From contig CAZNFX010000007.1 of NCBI GenBank assembly GCA_964572845.1, positions 62,001-126,000 on the forward strand: a stretch of 64,000 nucleotides of DNA, written 5' to 3'. Source of the stretch: Bin55 sp964572845 (GTDB lineage: Bacteria > Pseudomonadota > Gammaproteobacteria > Pseudomonadales > Azotimanducaceae). Made by a program: the position numbers and the translations under genes. Under the pieces are notes generated by a model, which was not told where the DNA came from, did not search any database, and worked only from the letters and a program-made list of their open reading frames with translations. Each line of letters begins with the position of its first letter. Position 1 is the stretch's first letter. Below, piece after piece: positions 45,944 through 55,475 of this stretch.

Positions 45944-46663
45944 ATGAACAGTAAGATTCGCATAGTCTTGGTAGAACCTTCCCACCCTGGCAATATCGGC
46001 GGCGCGGCAAGAGCTATGAAGACGATGGGATTAGCTGATCTCTTGCTTGTACGACCAAAGCGATTTCCCGATCCTCAGGCCGATTGGCGTGCAGCTGGAG
46101 CGCTGGACATCGTTGTGAATGCTGAGGTGCATGAAACGCTCGAGAGTGCCATCGGATCCAGCACGCTGGTGGCTGCGACTAGTGCTCGCAGCCGCCATAT
46201 TCCCTGGCCAGTGCTCGAGTCCGCGGATTTCGCTGATTTGGTACACACGAAGTATGGCGCCAACGACACAGTGAGCATTGTGTTCGGTCGCGAGGACAGC
46301 GGACTGACGAACGATGAATTGAATATGTGCAACCTGCAGGTGCGAATCCCGTCGAGCGCCGAGTACGGTTCGCTCAACCTGGCGATGTCGGTGCAGGTAA
46401 TTGCCTACGATCTCTTTCGAGTCGGCATGAAGCCGGACTGCGACCATGACACCTGGGACAGGAATCTTGCCACGCATCAAGCTGTCGAGAGCTTCTATGC
46501 GCATCTTGAATCGGTACTAACAGAGATTGACTTTTACGACCCGGCAAACCCTCGTGAAGCGATGACTCGCATTCGACGAATGTTTGGTAGAGTTGAATTG
46601 GATGAAACAGAGGTTCAAATCCTTCGTGGAATACTCACGCACATCGAAAATGCAGTCGATTAG
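45944..46663 (+). CDS. trmJ: tRNA (cytidine/uridine-2'-O-)-methyltransferase TrmJ
   Basis: TrmJ (239 residues from the ATG at 45944; a TTG two codons upstream is possible) methylates the ribose at position 32 of several tRNAs. The SPOUT knot motifs are visible: EPSHPGNIGGAARAMKTMG near the N-terminus, IVFGREDSGLTNDEL and EYGSLNLAMSVQVIAYDL. The C-terminal dimer helix is present. Position between suhB and iscS is typical. Confidence 0.92.
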   Translation: MNSKIRIVLVEPSHPGNIGGAARAMKTMGLADLLLVRPKRFPDPQADWRAAGALDIVVNAEVHETLESAIGSSTLVAATSARSRHIPWPVLESADFADLVHTKYGANDTVSIVFGREDSGLTNDELNMCNLQVRIPSSAEYGSLNLAMSVQVIAYDLFRVGMKPDCDHDTWDRNLATHQAVESFYAHLESVLTEIDFYDPANPREAMTRIRRMFGRVELDETEVQILRGILTHIENAVD

Positions 46664-46760
46664 ATGTGCAATGAACGAAATTGATCGTTGCTTTCCACTA
46701 ATGTCGATAACATAGTCAATACCTAGATTGAGTTCTCTTAGCGAGTTTCTCTCAGTTCAA

Positions 46761-47933
46761 ATGACTCTTCGTTCGCGTGCGGTTTACATGGACTATGCCG
46801 CAACGACACCAGTAGACCCACGTGTCGCACACCAAATGAGTTCCTGCCTGATGATGGACGGGCATTTCGGCAATCCTGCAAGCAGTTCGCATGTCTATGG
46901 ATGGGAAGCAGAGGAGCTCGTCGAGCAATCCCGTGTGGACATTGCAAGACTGATTGGTGCGGACCCACTCGAAATAGTGTGGACCTCTGGAGCAACTGAA
47001 GCCGACAATCTAGCGATAAAGGGGTTGGCCGAGATCGACAATCGGCGTCACGTTGTCACCTCTTCCTATGAACATAAAGCAGTCTTGGATACCTGCCGGC
47101 ACTTGGAAGAGAACGGCTACAGCGTGACGTACGTCAAACCAGAAAGCGATGGCTTGATCAAACCGAGCAGAGTTGAGGAAGCGATCACGTCAGACACTTT
47201 CGTTGTGTCGGTCATGCATGTCAACAACGAAATCGGAGTGATCAACGATGTCGCCACGATTGGAAGGATTTGCCGGAAACGAGGTGTGCCGTTTCATGTA
47301 GATGCTGCACAAAGCGTAGGTAAGATCCCCGTGAATGTGAAACTCATGCACATTGACCTTTTGAGTATCTCGGGTCATAAGATTTACGGCCCGAAGGGAA
47401 TTGGTGCGCTGTACGTTCGTCGCAACCCTCCCGTACGAATTGCTCCAACAATTCATGGTGGAGGGCACGAACGGGGGATGCGATCGGGAACCCTTCCCAC
47501 ACACCAAATCGTCGGTATTGGTACAGCAGCCAAAGTGTGTGAACAGGAGTTGGAGACGGATGCGGCACGAATTCTTCAATTGCGAGAGCGTCTTTGGTCA
47601 CACCTCAAGCAAATCGCAGGCGTACATCTAAACGGTAGCGGTGATCAGCGCGTACCTGGCCTATTGAATGTGGGGTTTGAGGGAATTCAGGATGAATCGC
47701 TACTGATGGCATTGAGTGATGTTGCTGTTTCCTCTGGTTCCGCATGCACGTCTGCTACGGTAGAGCCATCATATGTGCTTCGCGAATTGGGCGTTCCGCA
47801 TGACCTAGCAGCAAGTTCAATCCGTTTTTCGTTGGGTCGCTACAGTACGCAGGACGACGTAGACTACGTCGGTGGAAGGGTGGCGACTGTAGTCGACGCG
47901 CTGCGCGAGGACACGTCGCAACTCGTACAATAG
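46761..47933 (+). CDS. iscS: Cysteine desulfurase
   Basis: IscS releases sulfur from cysteine with PLP for Fe-S clusters, thiolated tRNA and other uses. The ATG at 46761 gives numbering like E. coli IscS: PLP lysine Lys207 in SGHKIYGPKG and the mobile-loop cysteine Cys329 in SGSACTSA. A TTG start 11 codons earlier is possible. IscU, IscA, IscR, HscBA and Fdx are not adjacent; the next gene is ndk. The SGSACTSATVEPSYVLRELG segment supports IscS rather than SufS. Confidence 0.92.
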   Translation: MTLRSRAVYMDYAATTPVDPRVAHQMSSCLMMDGHFGNPASSSHVYGWEAEELVEQSRVDIARLIGADPLEIVWTSGATEADNLAIKGLAEIDNRRHVVTSSYEHKAVLDTCRHLEENGYSVTYVKPESDGLIKPSRVEEAITSDTFVVSVMHVNNEIGVINDVATIGRICRKRGVPFHVDAAQSVGKIPVNVKLMHIDLLSISGHKIYGPKGIGALYVRRNPPVRIAPTIHGGGHERGMRSGTLPTHQIVGIGTAAKVCEQELETDAARILQLRERLWSHLKQIAGVHLNGSGDQRVPGLLNVGFEGIQDESLLMALSDVAVSSGSACTSATVEPSYVLRELGVPHDLAASSIRFSLGRYSTQDDVDYVGGRVATVVDALREDTSQLVQ

Positions 47934-48044
47934 GCCCGGCAATCCCGGTAGTTGACTTGAACTACTCGATCTCTCTTGCATTGCGGGTGATCTTCGCAGC
48001 TGCGAGACACTGGACGCACACACAGGAAAAGCTAGCCGATAAGC

Positions 48045-48473
48045 ATGACTATTGAACGCACTCTGTCAATCATCAAACCGAATGCGGTGAAAAAGAATGT
48101 CATAGGCAAGATCTATGCCCGGTTCGAATCTGAAGGTCTTCGAATTGCTGCGGCTCGCATGGTGCACCTGACGAGGGAACGGGCAGAAGACTTCTACTTG
48201 GAACATCAGGAAAAGCCGTTTTATGTCAACCTCTGTGAGTTCATGAGTTCCGGTCCCATATGTGTACAGGTGCTAGAAGGCGAGGATGCCATCACGCGCA
48301 ACAGGGAAATCATGGGCGCGACGAATCCGGCAGAAGCGCAACCCGGTACGCTGCGTGCACAGTACGCGGACAGTATGGACGAAAACGCGGTGCACGGATC
48401 GGATTCTTTGCAATCGGCTGCCCGAGAAATCTCCTTCTTCTTTAGTGCAGACGAGGTTCATCCTCGCCATTGA
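48045..48473 (+). CDS. ndk: Nucleoside diphosphate kinase
   Basis: Ndk (142 residues) balances nucleoside triphosphate pools through a phosphohistidine. His117 in NAVHGSDS is the phosphorylated residue, and TLSIIKPNAVKKN is the usual N-terminus. The stop TGA overlaps no ATG; rlmN starts a few bases downstream, so translation is closely coupled. The length is normal. Confidence 0.96.
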   Translation: MTIERTLSIIKPNAVKKNVIGKIYARFESEGLRIAAARMVHLTRERAEDFYLEHQEKPFYVNLCEFMSSGPICVQVLEGEDAITRNREIMGATNPAEAQPGTLRAQYADSMDENAVHGSDSLQSAAREISFFFSADEVHPRH

Positions 48474-48475
48474 GC

Positions 48476-49591
48476 ATGGCAACTGAAACGCCCAAGCCGC
48501 GAACTAGCTTGTTCGGGTTGTCCAGAGCCCAATTGAAGGAGTTTCTTCACAGCTTTGACGACCGCCCATTTCGAGCTGAGCAACTCATGAAGTGGATCTA
48601 TCACGAAGGCCAGTACGACGTGATGTCCATGACAAATCTATCCAAGGTATTGCGGAAGAAATTGGCCGAGGTTACTGACACCGAATTGCCATCGCTTCTT
48701 AATGAGTCCAGCTCTAGCGACGGTACGATGAAGTGGGTAGTAGGTACGAAGGATGGCGGTGCCGTGGAGTGCGTGCTGATTCCGGACGGCAGAAGGAAGA
48801 CTCTGTGCATTTCCTCTCAACGTGGATGCTCACTCGACTGTGCGTTCTGCGCAACTGGAAAACAGGGATTTGCGGGCAATTTGTTAGTCGAGGATATTGT
48901 TGGTCAGGTTGTATTGGCTAGGAATTGGCTTGCCAGCGACGTCAGAAGAGGGGAATTGACCAACATTGTGTTCATGGGCATGGGCGAACCACTCATGAAC
49001 TTTGAGGCTGTTATGGCAGCGAGTGACATTTTCATGGACGACTTAGCGTTCGGAATCTCCAAACGTCGAGTCACGATCAGCACTGCAGGTGTCGTACCAC
49101 GCATCTACGACATGTGCGGACGCACAGAAGCTTCTCTTGCAGTATCGCTTCACGCACCCAATGATGAAATCCGAAGTTTTCTTGTACCTATCAACAAGAG
49201 ATTTCCCCTTGCTGATCTGCTCGAAGCGTGTCGTGCTTATCTGGGATCGCTTAGTGACCGAAGAATCGTGACTTTCGAGTATACGCTCATAGACGGTGTC
49301 AACGATTCCGATGCCATAGCGCGAGACCTTGCTAAGTTGCTCCGCGACTTCAGGTGCAAGGTGAACCTCATTTCGTTCAATCCCATTGCTCTTGCAAGCT
49401 TTCGCCGCCCCTCAATGGAGAGTGTTCGTCGATTCCAACGAACCTTGGTAGACAATGGTTTGATGGTCACCTACAGAACAACACGAGGCTCAGACATCGA
49501 TGCCGCATGTGGACAGCTCGTTGGACAGTTTGCAGACCGGACACAGAGACGAAGTCGGTATTCGGCTATGCAACGCCAGCTCTCAATGTAA
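48476..49591 (+). CDS. rlmN: Dual-specificity 23S rRNA/tRNA adenine-C2 methyltransferase RlmN
   Basis: RlmN (371 residues from the ATG at 48476; a TTG two codons earlier is possible) is a radical SAM enzyme that methylates A2503 of 23S rRNA and A37 of some tRNAs. The cluster cysteines fall at 118, 122 and 125 (GCSLDCAFC), and the methyl-carrying Cys345 lies in GSDIDAACGQL. Position after ndk is typical. The usual next gene pilF (pilW) is not present; rodZ follows instead. Confidence 0.95.
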   Translation: MATETPKPRTSLFGLSRAQLKEFLHSFDDRPFRAEQLMKWIYHEGQYDVMSMTNLSKVLRKKLAEVTDTELPSLLNESSSSDGTMKWVVGTKDGGAVECVLIPDGRRKTLCISSQRGCSLDCAFCATGKQGFAGNLLVEDIVGQVVLARNWLASDVRRGELTNIVFMGMGEPLMNFEAVMAASDIFMDDLAFGISKRRVTISTAGVVPRIYDMCGRTEASLAVSLHAPNDEIRSFLVPINKRFPLADLLEACRAYLGSLSDRRIVTFEYTLIDGVNDSDAIARDLAKLLRDFRCKVNLISFNPIALASFRRPSMESVRRFQRTLVDNGLMVTYRTTRGSDIDAACGQLVGQFADRTQRRSRYSAMQRQLSM

Positions 49592-49657
49592 AATTCCGTC
49601 GCATGTGCAACGGCAGGAATTGGTTCCAAAGTCCCGTTTCTGCCTACGTGAGTGCAA

Positions 49658-50836
49658 ATGGCTTTGTGGCCGTTAGGTAACGAATTGGATTGCAACGTGA
49701 ACGACGAAGTTCAAGACAGCGCTGACGACCAGCAACCTGAGGCGAGCGAAGAGCGATCAGCTCAACTGTCGCTCGGCCAGCGATTGCGGGCCGAGCGAGA
49801 GCGTCAAGGAATTACGCTCGACGATGTAATGCTTGACACACGAATGCCAAGCCAGCATATCGAGAGCATCGAGAAAGACCAATATGACAAGCTGCCCTCA
49901 GAGGGCTATTTGAAGGGCTACATTAGGAACTATTCTCGCTACCTGAAACTTGATCCTGACGAGATGCTTGAAAGCCTTGGCGATACCGGCACCCACGAAG
50001 AGGAGTTGGTTCAGGCCGATGTGGGAAGAAACCGTGCTGCAGCTAGATTTTTCCGAGACTTTCAAGGTGTCGGGACGATCATAGGCATAGCAATTTTCTC
50101 GTTGGTTATATTGTGTGGAGCGTTCGCGATTTGGTGGTTCGGCTTCTATTCGCCTAGGGATGGTGGTTCAAGTTCGGATTCCTCCGAACAATCCAACCAC
50201 ACCGAGCTCGAGTCTGCTTCTCAATCCTCAGCGTTGTCTCAAGACGATGGTTCGGCCCAGCCAGTGTCCGTTGACAATCCAACCCAACTAGACAATGTCC
50301 CGATAACTTTTACTGCTACGGCGGAATTGGATCCATCACTTTCCAATCAATCCAACACCGACGATACGCAGTTTAGCAATGAATCCATTGATTTAGGAGA
50401 AAGCGGCGAGATGTCGGTTGTGTCGTCAGATTCAGACTCCCCGGCTGAAACGACGCAGAGTTCAGAAGTCGCGACTGATCGCGACACTAGCCAAACTTCT
50501 GGCGACTTAGAGAATTCTGATGGAAGCATTGGGAACACGTTAGTTTTTGAAGGAGCCGAAAGTGAGGAAGAAGCTGACCCGGTTCCAGAGCACGACTTAG
50601 TGTTCACATTTATCGACGATGACTCTTATCTAGCAGTAACCGACTCAACGAATTCAGAGCTAGTACGCGGCGTACAAGAAGAGGGCACCGAATTGACGCT
50701 GGATGGAGAAGCGCCATTTCGCATCAATATTGGCAACGTGACAGCAGTTCGGATGTTGTATCAGGGAGAGGAAGTCGCACTGGACCAATACACGGATCGG
50801 GCCTCAACCACTGCAAGTTTCGATTTTCCTCCGTGA
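49658..50836 (+). CDS. rodZ: RodZ-like cytoskeleton/cell-shape protein
   Basis: The 392-residue protein has the RodZ layout: an N-terminal helix-turn-helix (about 38-105, with SLGQRLRAERERQGITL), a single helix at about 139-162, a long linker of about 140 residues rich in Ser, Asp, Glu and Gln, and a C-terminal beta domain (about 305-392) with EGTELTLDGEAPFRINIGN. RodZ binds MreB on the cytoplasmic side and the elongation machinery outside. The start is uncertain: ATG 49658, a GTG two codons earlier or a GTG near 49697. The stop overlaps the hisS start as GTGA. Confidence 0.85.
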   Translation: MALWPLGNELDCNVNDEVQDSADDQQPEASEERSAQLSLGQRLRAERERQGITLDDVMLDTRMPSQHIESIEKDQYDKLPSEGYLKGYIRNYSRYLKLDPDEMLESLGDTGTHEEELVQADVGRNRAAARFFRDFQGVGTIIGIAIFSLVILCGAFAIWWFGFYSPRDGGSSSDSSEQSNHTELESASQSSALSQDDGSAQPVSVDNPTQLDNVPITFTATAELDPSLSNQSNTDDTQFSNESIDLGESGEMSVVSSDSDSPAETTQSSEVATDRDTSQTSGDLENSDGSIGNTLVFEGAESEEEADPVPEHDLVFTFIDDDSYLAVTDSTNSELVRGVQEEGTELTLDGEAPFRINIGNVTAVRMLYQGEEVALDQYTDRASTTASFDFPP

Positions 50837-52098
50837 AACCACGTTTTCAGCAGGTTCGGGGTATGCGCGACATACTTCCCGAGGATTCAGCGCGTCTAAC
50901 ATTGATCGAGGATACGTTTCGCGATGTCTTGCGGAGCTATTCCTATGAAGAAATTCGATTGCCCGTAGTGGAAGCCAAAGCTCTCTTTGACCGAGGCTTG
51001 GGCGAAGCAACCGATGCCGTGTCAAAAGAAATGTACTCTTTTGAAGACCGCGATGGAACACATCTGGCGTTGCGACCCGAAGGCACGGCATCTTGTGCAC
51101 GAGCAATTGTGAACCACAGCATGGCACATGAGGACAAACCGAGGCTGTGGTACGCCGGTCCAATGTTCAGGCACGAGCGACCGCAATCTGGCCGCTATCG
51201 ACAGTTCCAGCAGGTCGGAGCAGAAGCATTTGGATATTTGGGTCCTGCGATCGACTACGAACTGATGAGCATAGGTACCGACGTGTTCAGCAAGCTTGGT
51301 GTACTTGACGAGACCACTCTTTTGCTCAATAATATAGGAAATGCTGCAGAGCGAGCAAGCTATCGCGACGCGTTGGTAGATTTCCTATCCCCGCATGAGA
51401 GCAATCTCGACTCAGACAGCCGACACCGGCTTGTGGTGAATCCGATTCGCATTTTGGATTCCAAGAACGCCCGCACGCAGGAGATCTTGGAAGACGCTCC
51501 CAAAATTCAGGAATTTGTTAGCTCGGAGTCCGACGAGAGATTCTCAACAGTGCGGCATTTACTCGACAGTGCGGACATTCAGTATCGAATCGCCCCACAC
51601 CTAGTACGCGGATTCGACTACTACACCGGTACGGTATTTGAATGGGTGACTGATAAAGTAGGAGCACAGGATGCCATTTGTGCGGGAGGCCGCTACGATG
51701 GGCTTATCGAGATGTTAGGCGGCAAGCCGACACCTGGCATTGGTTTTGCAGCAGGAATAGATCGGATTGCTCTACTGCTCGAGAAATGCGAAGAGGATTT
51801 CGAATACCAAGGTACCGATGTATATGTCATAGCACTTGGCGAAGAGCAGCAGCACTATGTAGCAGAAGTCGCTAGGAGATTGCGGCAGCATACCGATTTG
51901 CGAGTACGGGAGCATACAGAACACGGACGAATGGGCACAAAAATGAGATGGGCGGACAAGTCCGGCGCTAAGTGGGCGTTAATTGCCGGCGACGTGGAAG
52001 CAGCAAAGCATGAAGTCACTATCAAGTGGATGCGATCCGAAAAGGAACAAGCAACCGTTTCCGTGGACCACGTGATTGTGATGTTGAGTGAGAATTAG
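50833..52098 (+). CDS. hisS: Histidyl-tRNA synthetase
   Basis: HisRS (421 residues, GTG start in the GTGA overlap with rodZ) is a class II enzyme. Motif 2 is visible as GPMFRHERPQSGRYRQFQQ, the HisRS-specific run LRPEGTASCARA is present, and the second HisRS motif is RGFDYYTGTVFEW. The anticodon-binding domain is at the C-terminus. The ispG gene that normally lies between rodZ and hisS is absent here. Confidence 0.95.
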   Translation: MKPRFQQVRGMRDILPEDSARLTLIEDTFRDVLRSYSYEEIRLPVVEAKALFDRGLGEATDAVSKEMYSFEDRDGTHLALRPEGTASCARAIVNHSMAHEDKPRLWYAGPMFRHERPQSGRYRQFQQVGAEAFGYLGPAIDYELMSIGTDVFSKLGVLDETTLLLNNIGNAAERASYRDALVDFLSPHESNLDSDSRHRLVVNPIRILDSKNARTQEILEDAPKIQEFVSSESDERFSTVRHLLDSADIQYRIAPHLVRGFDYYTGTVFEWVTDKVGAQDAICAGGRYDGLIEMLGGKPTPGIGFAAGIDRIALLLEKCEEDFEYQGTDVYVIALGEEQQHYVAEVARRLRQHTDLRVREHTEHGRMGTKMRWADKSGAKWALIAGDVEAAKHEVTIKWMRSEKEQATVSVDHVIVMLSEN

Positions 52099-52109
52099 GA
52101 GAAACTGGC

Positions 52110-52763
52110 TTGGCAGATTTTCTTACCGAAGAGGAACAAGCTGAACGAATACGACAGTTGTGGCGCGACTACGGTTTAACAATTGTGATCGCGCTCGTGC
52201 TGGGAATCGGGGGAGTCATAGGGTGGAACTTGTTCCAAGAACATCGCGTCGAGGTTTCTCAGGAACGTGCAGATGTGTTCGTCGACTTCGAGACCGCCCG
52301 GGGTCTCATGGGTCCTGCGGACGAAATAGCACAGGACATTGAGGAGCGCTATCCCAATTCCAGCTACCAAATGTTCGTTCTGCTGTACCAGGCAAAGGAT
52401 GCCGTAGACGAAGGCAACTATGAACTTGCGCTCGAGCACCTGAGCGGCGCTTTGGATCTGGCTAAGGACAAGACTTTCCAAAGCATGATTCGAATGCGCA
52501 AGGCGAGAGTCGAATTCCAACTAGACCGATTGGATGATGCACTGGCCACCGTAGGGCAGGTAGGAGCGGGCTACGAGCTGCTGGCGCTGGAGCTGACTGG
52601 GGACATCTATCGAGCAAGAGAAGAGATCGAATTGGCAGCAACTGCATATCGCGATGCCCTGGAGCTTTCCGACAGCTTCTTTGACGAGCAGCGCATCAAT
52701 TCGAAATTATCCAGCCTTCCAAGAACTTTAGAGGAAGATTCGGAATCCAATTCATCGTCCTAG
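52110..52763 (+). CDS. yfgM: YfgM-like TPR ancillary protein of the Sec/BAM region
   Basis: YfgM (217 residues) is an inner-membrane protein with a periplasmic TPR domain that works with PpiD near the Sec translocon. A short cytoplasmic N-terminus with EEEQAERIRQLWRDYG is followed by the anchor (about 24-43, IVIALVLGIGGVIGW) and TPR helices. The start is a TTG with a strong AGGAG ribosome site eight bases upstream. Position between hisS and bamB is standard. Confidence 0.88.
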   Translation: MADFLTEEEQAERIRQLWRDYGLTIVIALVLGIGGVIGWNLFQEHRVEVSQERADVFVDFETARGLMGPADEIAQDIEERYPNSSYQMFVLLYQAKDAVDEGNYELALEHLSGALDLAKDKTFQSMIRMRKARVEFQLDRLDDALATVGQVGAGYELLALELTGDIYRAREEIELAATAYRDALELSDSFFDEQRINSKLSSLPRTLEEDSESNSSS

Positions 52764-52779
52764 TTCTCCAATTCAGTCC

Positions 52780-54048
52780 ATGAAATATTCAAAGCAACAC
52801 CTCGGGCGTGCGATTGTCGTCGGATGCATCCTTCTTCTACTTGTTGGCTGCGTCGGTCCACTCAAACCACTGAACCGATTCAATCCATTTGGTGGAGGCG
52901 GATCCAAATCTGCTGAAGACGACGAAACTGATGGTCCGGCAAAGCTTGTCGAATTTGTACCAGAAGTCGGCGTCGAACGAATCTGGTCGCGTACGATTGG
53001 AAAGGGACTTGGCAAGAAGTACCTGGAAATCTCGCCTGCTGTAGTCGACGACATCTTGGTCGTTGCCGATGCGTATGGGCTCGTATTCGGATTGAATCGG
53101 TTCACGGGAGAGGAGGTTTGGAGGACTAGAGTCGGACGACCGGATCGCAAGGGTCTGTTCAATTTCACGGACCGAAGCGACCGCTCGTTCGTAGGCGGAG
53201 GAGTAGGTACTGGAGAGGGTTTGGCCCTTGTTGGGACTGTGCGCGGATATCTCATCGCATTGGACTCTGGCGATGGCAAGGAACTTTGGCGCACGCAGCT
53301 CAGTGGCGAAGTGCTCGCTCCGGCAGTAGCGGCATCTGGAATCGTCGCGGTCCAAACGAGCGACGGCAAACTGTTCGCGTTGGAAGTAGAAGATGGCTCG
53401 GTGCGCTGGATCTACGACACTCAAGATCCCATCGTCACGCTACGGGGGACGGGATCACCTGCAATTGGAGGCGGGCACGTCTATTCGGGATTTGCCAACG
53501 GAATGGTTGCAGCGGTTGAGATTACTAGTGGATTTCCGACGTGGGAACAGCGAGTATCACTTCCAGAAGGAACTTCTGAACTCGAAAGGATGGTTGACGT
53601 GGATGGACGACCATTGGTAATCGAGGGGGTGGTATATGCGGTTAGCCATCAAGGTCAGGTACGTGCGTTGGGTCGAAACGATGGATCCATACTTTGGGAA
53701 AAATCCGATCCTTCACATCGTCCTTTGGCTGAAGGGTTCGACCTGCTCTTTGTGGTTAGGGACGATGATGTCATTGTGGCGGCTGCTCAGAACAGCGGCA
53801 CCGAAGTCTGGCGTCAGGAATCCCTTTACTTGAGAGATCTATCCGACCCATTGGCGTTCGGCAACTATCTAATCGTGGGTGACCGCGCTGGCTATATGCA
53901 CGTATTGGCCCAAAGCGATGGTCGGCTCTTGGGGCGACACAAGGTAGGCAGTTCGCTACGTTCACCCATGGCGGAAGAAGATGGGATCGTATACAGCTTA
54001 AACAAGAAAGGTAGACTTCGAGCCCTGCGAATCTCGCGGATCGAATGA
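52780..54048 (+). CDS. bamB: Outer-membrane assembly lipoprotein BamB
   Basis: BamB (422 residues) is a lipoprotein of the BAM complex that inserts beta-barrel proteins. The lipobox LVGC places the lipidated cysteine at 24, after a hydrophobic signal. The body is an eight-bladed PQQ-type propeller with repeated GxVxAL-like strands (GYLIALDSGDGKELWRTQL). It overlaps the der start by four bases (ATGA). Confidence 0.94.
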   Translation: MKYSKQHLGRAIVVGCILLLLVGCVGPLKPLNRFNPFGGGGSKSAEDDETDGPAKLVEFVPEVGVERIWSRTIGKGLGKKYLEISPAVVDDILVVADAYGLVFGLNRFTGEEVWRTRVGRPDRKGLFNFTDRSDRSFVGGGVGTGEGLALVGTVRGYLIALDSGDGKELWRTQLSGEVLAPAVAASGIVAVQTSDGKLFALEVEDGSVRWIYDTQDPIVTLRGTGSPAIGGGHVYSGFANGMVAAVEITSGFPTWEQRVSLPEGTSELERMVDVDGRPLVIEGVVYAVSHQGQVRALGRNDGSILWEKSDPSHRPLAEGFDLLFVVRDDDVIVAAAQNSGTEVWRQESLYLRDLSDPLAFGNYLIVGDRAGYMHVLAQSDGRLLGRHKVGSSLRSPMAEEDGIVYSLNKKGRLRALRISRIE

Positions 54049-55451
54049 TCCCCCAAGCTGCCGGCATCGTGGCCATCGTTGGTCGCCCCAATGTCGGCAA
54101 ATCAACGCTCTTCAATCGACTGTGCAAATCTCGCGATGCGTTGGTGCATGATCGATCGGGGTTGACTCGGGACAGGAAGTACGGGACTGCAAAGTCCATT
54201 CCCAATGCGGAGGTGACCCTGATTGACACCGGTGGACTTCACGACGCCGGAGCAATCTCAACTCATGTGGACGCACAGGTTCGATTGGCCATAGACGAAT
54301 CCGATCTGGTGCTGTTCATGGTTAGTGCTCGAGACGGACTAACATCCTACGATCGAGAAATATCCGATGAACTTAGGCGTAGTTCGGCACGAGTATTGCT
54401 CGTAGTCAACAAGATTGACGGCATGCCCCATGGACCTGAGTTTGCTTTCAGTGAGTTTTCAGAATTGGGCATGGGAGACTGCTTGCCTGTTTCAGCGTCG
54501 AATGGACATGGTTTCAGTGAACTGGTTGAAGCCGTTTTGGCCGATCTTCCCGCAAAGCAGTCCGTTGAGTCGACAGGCGAGCCCAGAATTCCTGTTGCTG
54601 TGATTGGACGTCCGAACGTTGGCAAGTCTACACTGGTCAATGCTTTGTCAGCGGACGAGCGCTGCATTGTGTTCGACCAACCTGGCACTACACGGGATGC
54701 GATCCATGTGGTTGTAGAAAGTGGAGAAAATTCTTTTGAACTAATTGATACTGCTGGAATTCGACGCAAGGGCAGTGTTCGCGACGTGATCGAGAAGTTT
54801 TCAGTCGTTAAAGCACTGGAGGCTTTACGAGCTGCTGACGTTTCCCTGCTGGTAATCGATGCCTGTGAAGGAATTGTTGAACAAGACCTTCACTTGATTC
54901 AATTTGCCGTTGAAGCTGGTTCGGGCGTGGTTCTAGTGGTCAACAAGTGGGATATGTTAGACGCCGAAGCGAGGAGCGAATGCAGAGATGAGCTGAACCG
55001 ACGATTGAGATTCGCCGAATGGGTTCTTGTCCGGTTCGTTTCGGCACTCAAGCAACAGGGAACAGAAGTGCTCTTGAAGGATGTAGCTCGCATCCATGAA
55101 TCGGGAAAGTTTGAGCTCTCGGCGAACGAAGTTACTAACATATTGACGGACTTGGTGACAGCACACACTCCACCAGTTGTGCGAGGCCGAACGATCAGAT
55201 TGCGGTATGCTCACAAAATTGACTCCCACCCGCCAAGCATATTGGTACATGGCAACCAAACCGCGTCGTTGCCCGCTAGCTACAAGCGCTACTTGGAGAA
55301 CGGCTTCCGAAACGCCCTCGATCTCGACGGTTGGCCCGTCGTGATTGAATTGCGAACAAGCAAGAATCCCTTTGGCGATCGCCGGAATCTTTTGACCGAG
55401 CGACAAAAGCGACATAGAGACAGGCTACGGAAACACAGAAGATCCAAGTGA
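54045..55451 (+). CDS. der: Ribosome assembly GTPase Der (EngA)
   Basis: Der (468 residues) has two GTPase domains in tandem and a KH-like C-terminus, and acts in 50S subunit assembly. P-loops are GRPNVGKST near residue 13 and again near 188, with DTGGLHD and DTAGIRRK switch segments and NKID and NKWD motifs. The ATGA overlap with bamB is the usual arrangement. It is followed convergently by a STAS gene after 24 bases. Confidence 0.96.
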   Translation: MIPQAAGIVAIVGRPNVGKSTLFNRLCKSRDALVHDRSGLTRDRKYGTAKSIPNAEVTLIDTGGLHDAGAISTHVDAQVRLAIDESDLVLFMVSARDGLTSYDREISDELRRSSARVLLVVNKIDGMPHGPEFAFSEFSELGMGDCLPVSASNGHGFSELVEAVLADLPAKQSVESTGEPRIPVAVIGRPNVGKSTLVNALSADERCIVFDQPGTTRDAIHVVVESGENSFELIDTAGIRRKGSVRDVIEKFSVVKALEALRAADVSLLVIDACEGIVEQDLHLIQFAVEAGSGVVLVVNKWDMLDAEARSECRDELNRRLRFAEWVLVRFVSALKQQGTEVLLKDVARIHESGKFELSANEVTNILTDLVTAHTPPVVRGRTIRLRYAHKIDSHPPSILVHGNQTASLPASYKRYLENGFRNALDLDGWPVVIELRTSKNPFGDRRNLLTERQKRHRDRLRKHRRSK

Positions 55452-55475
55452 CCGGCTAAACTCTTCGTTTCTGCG

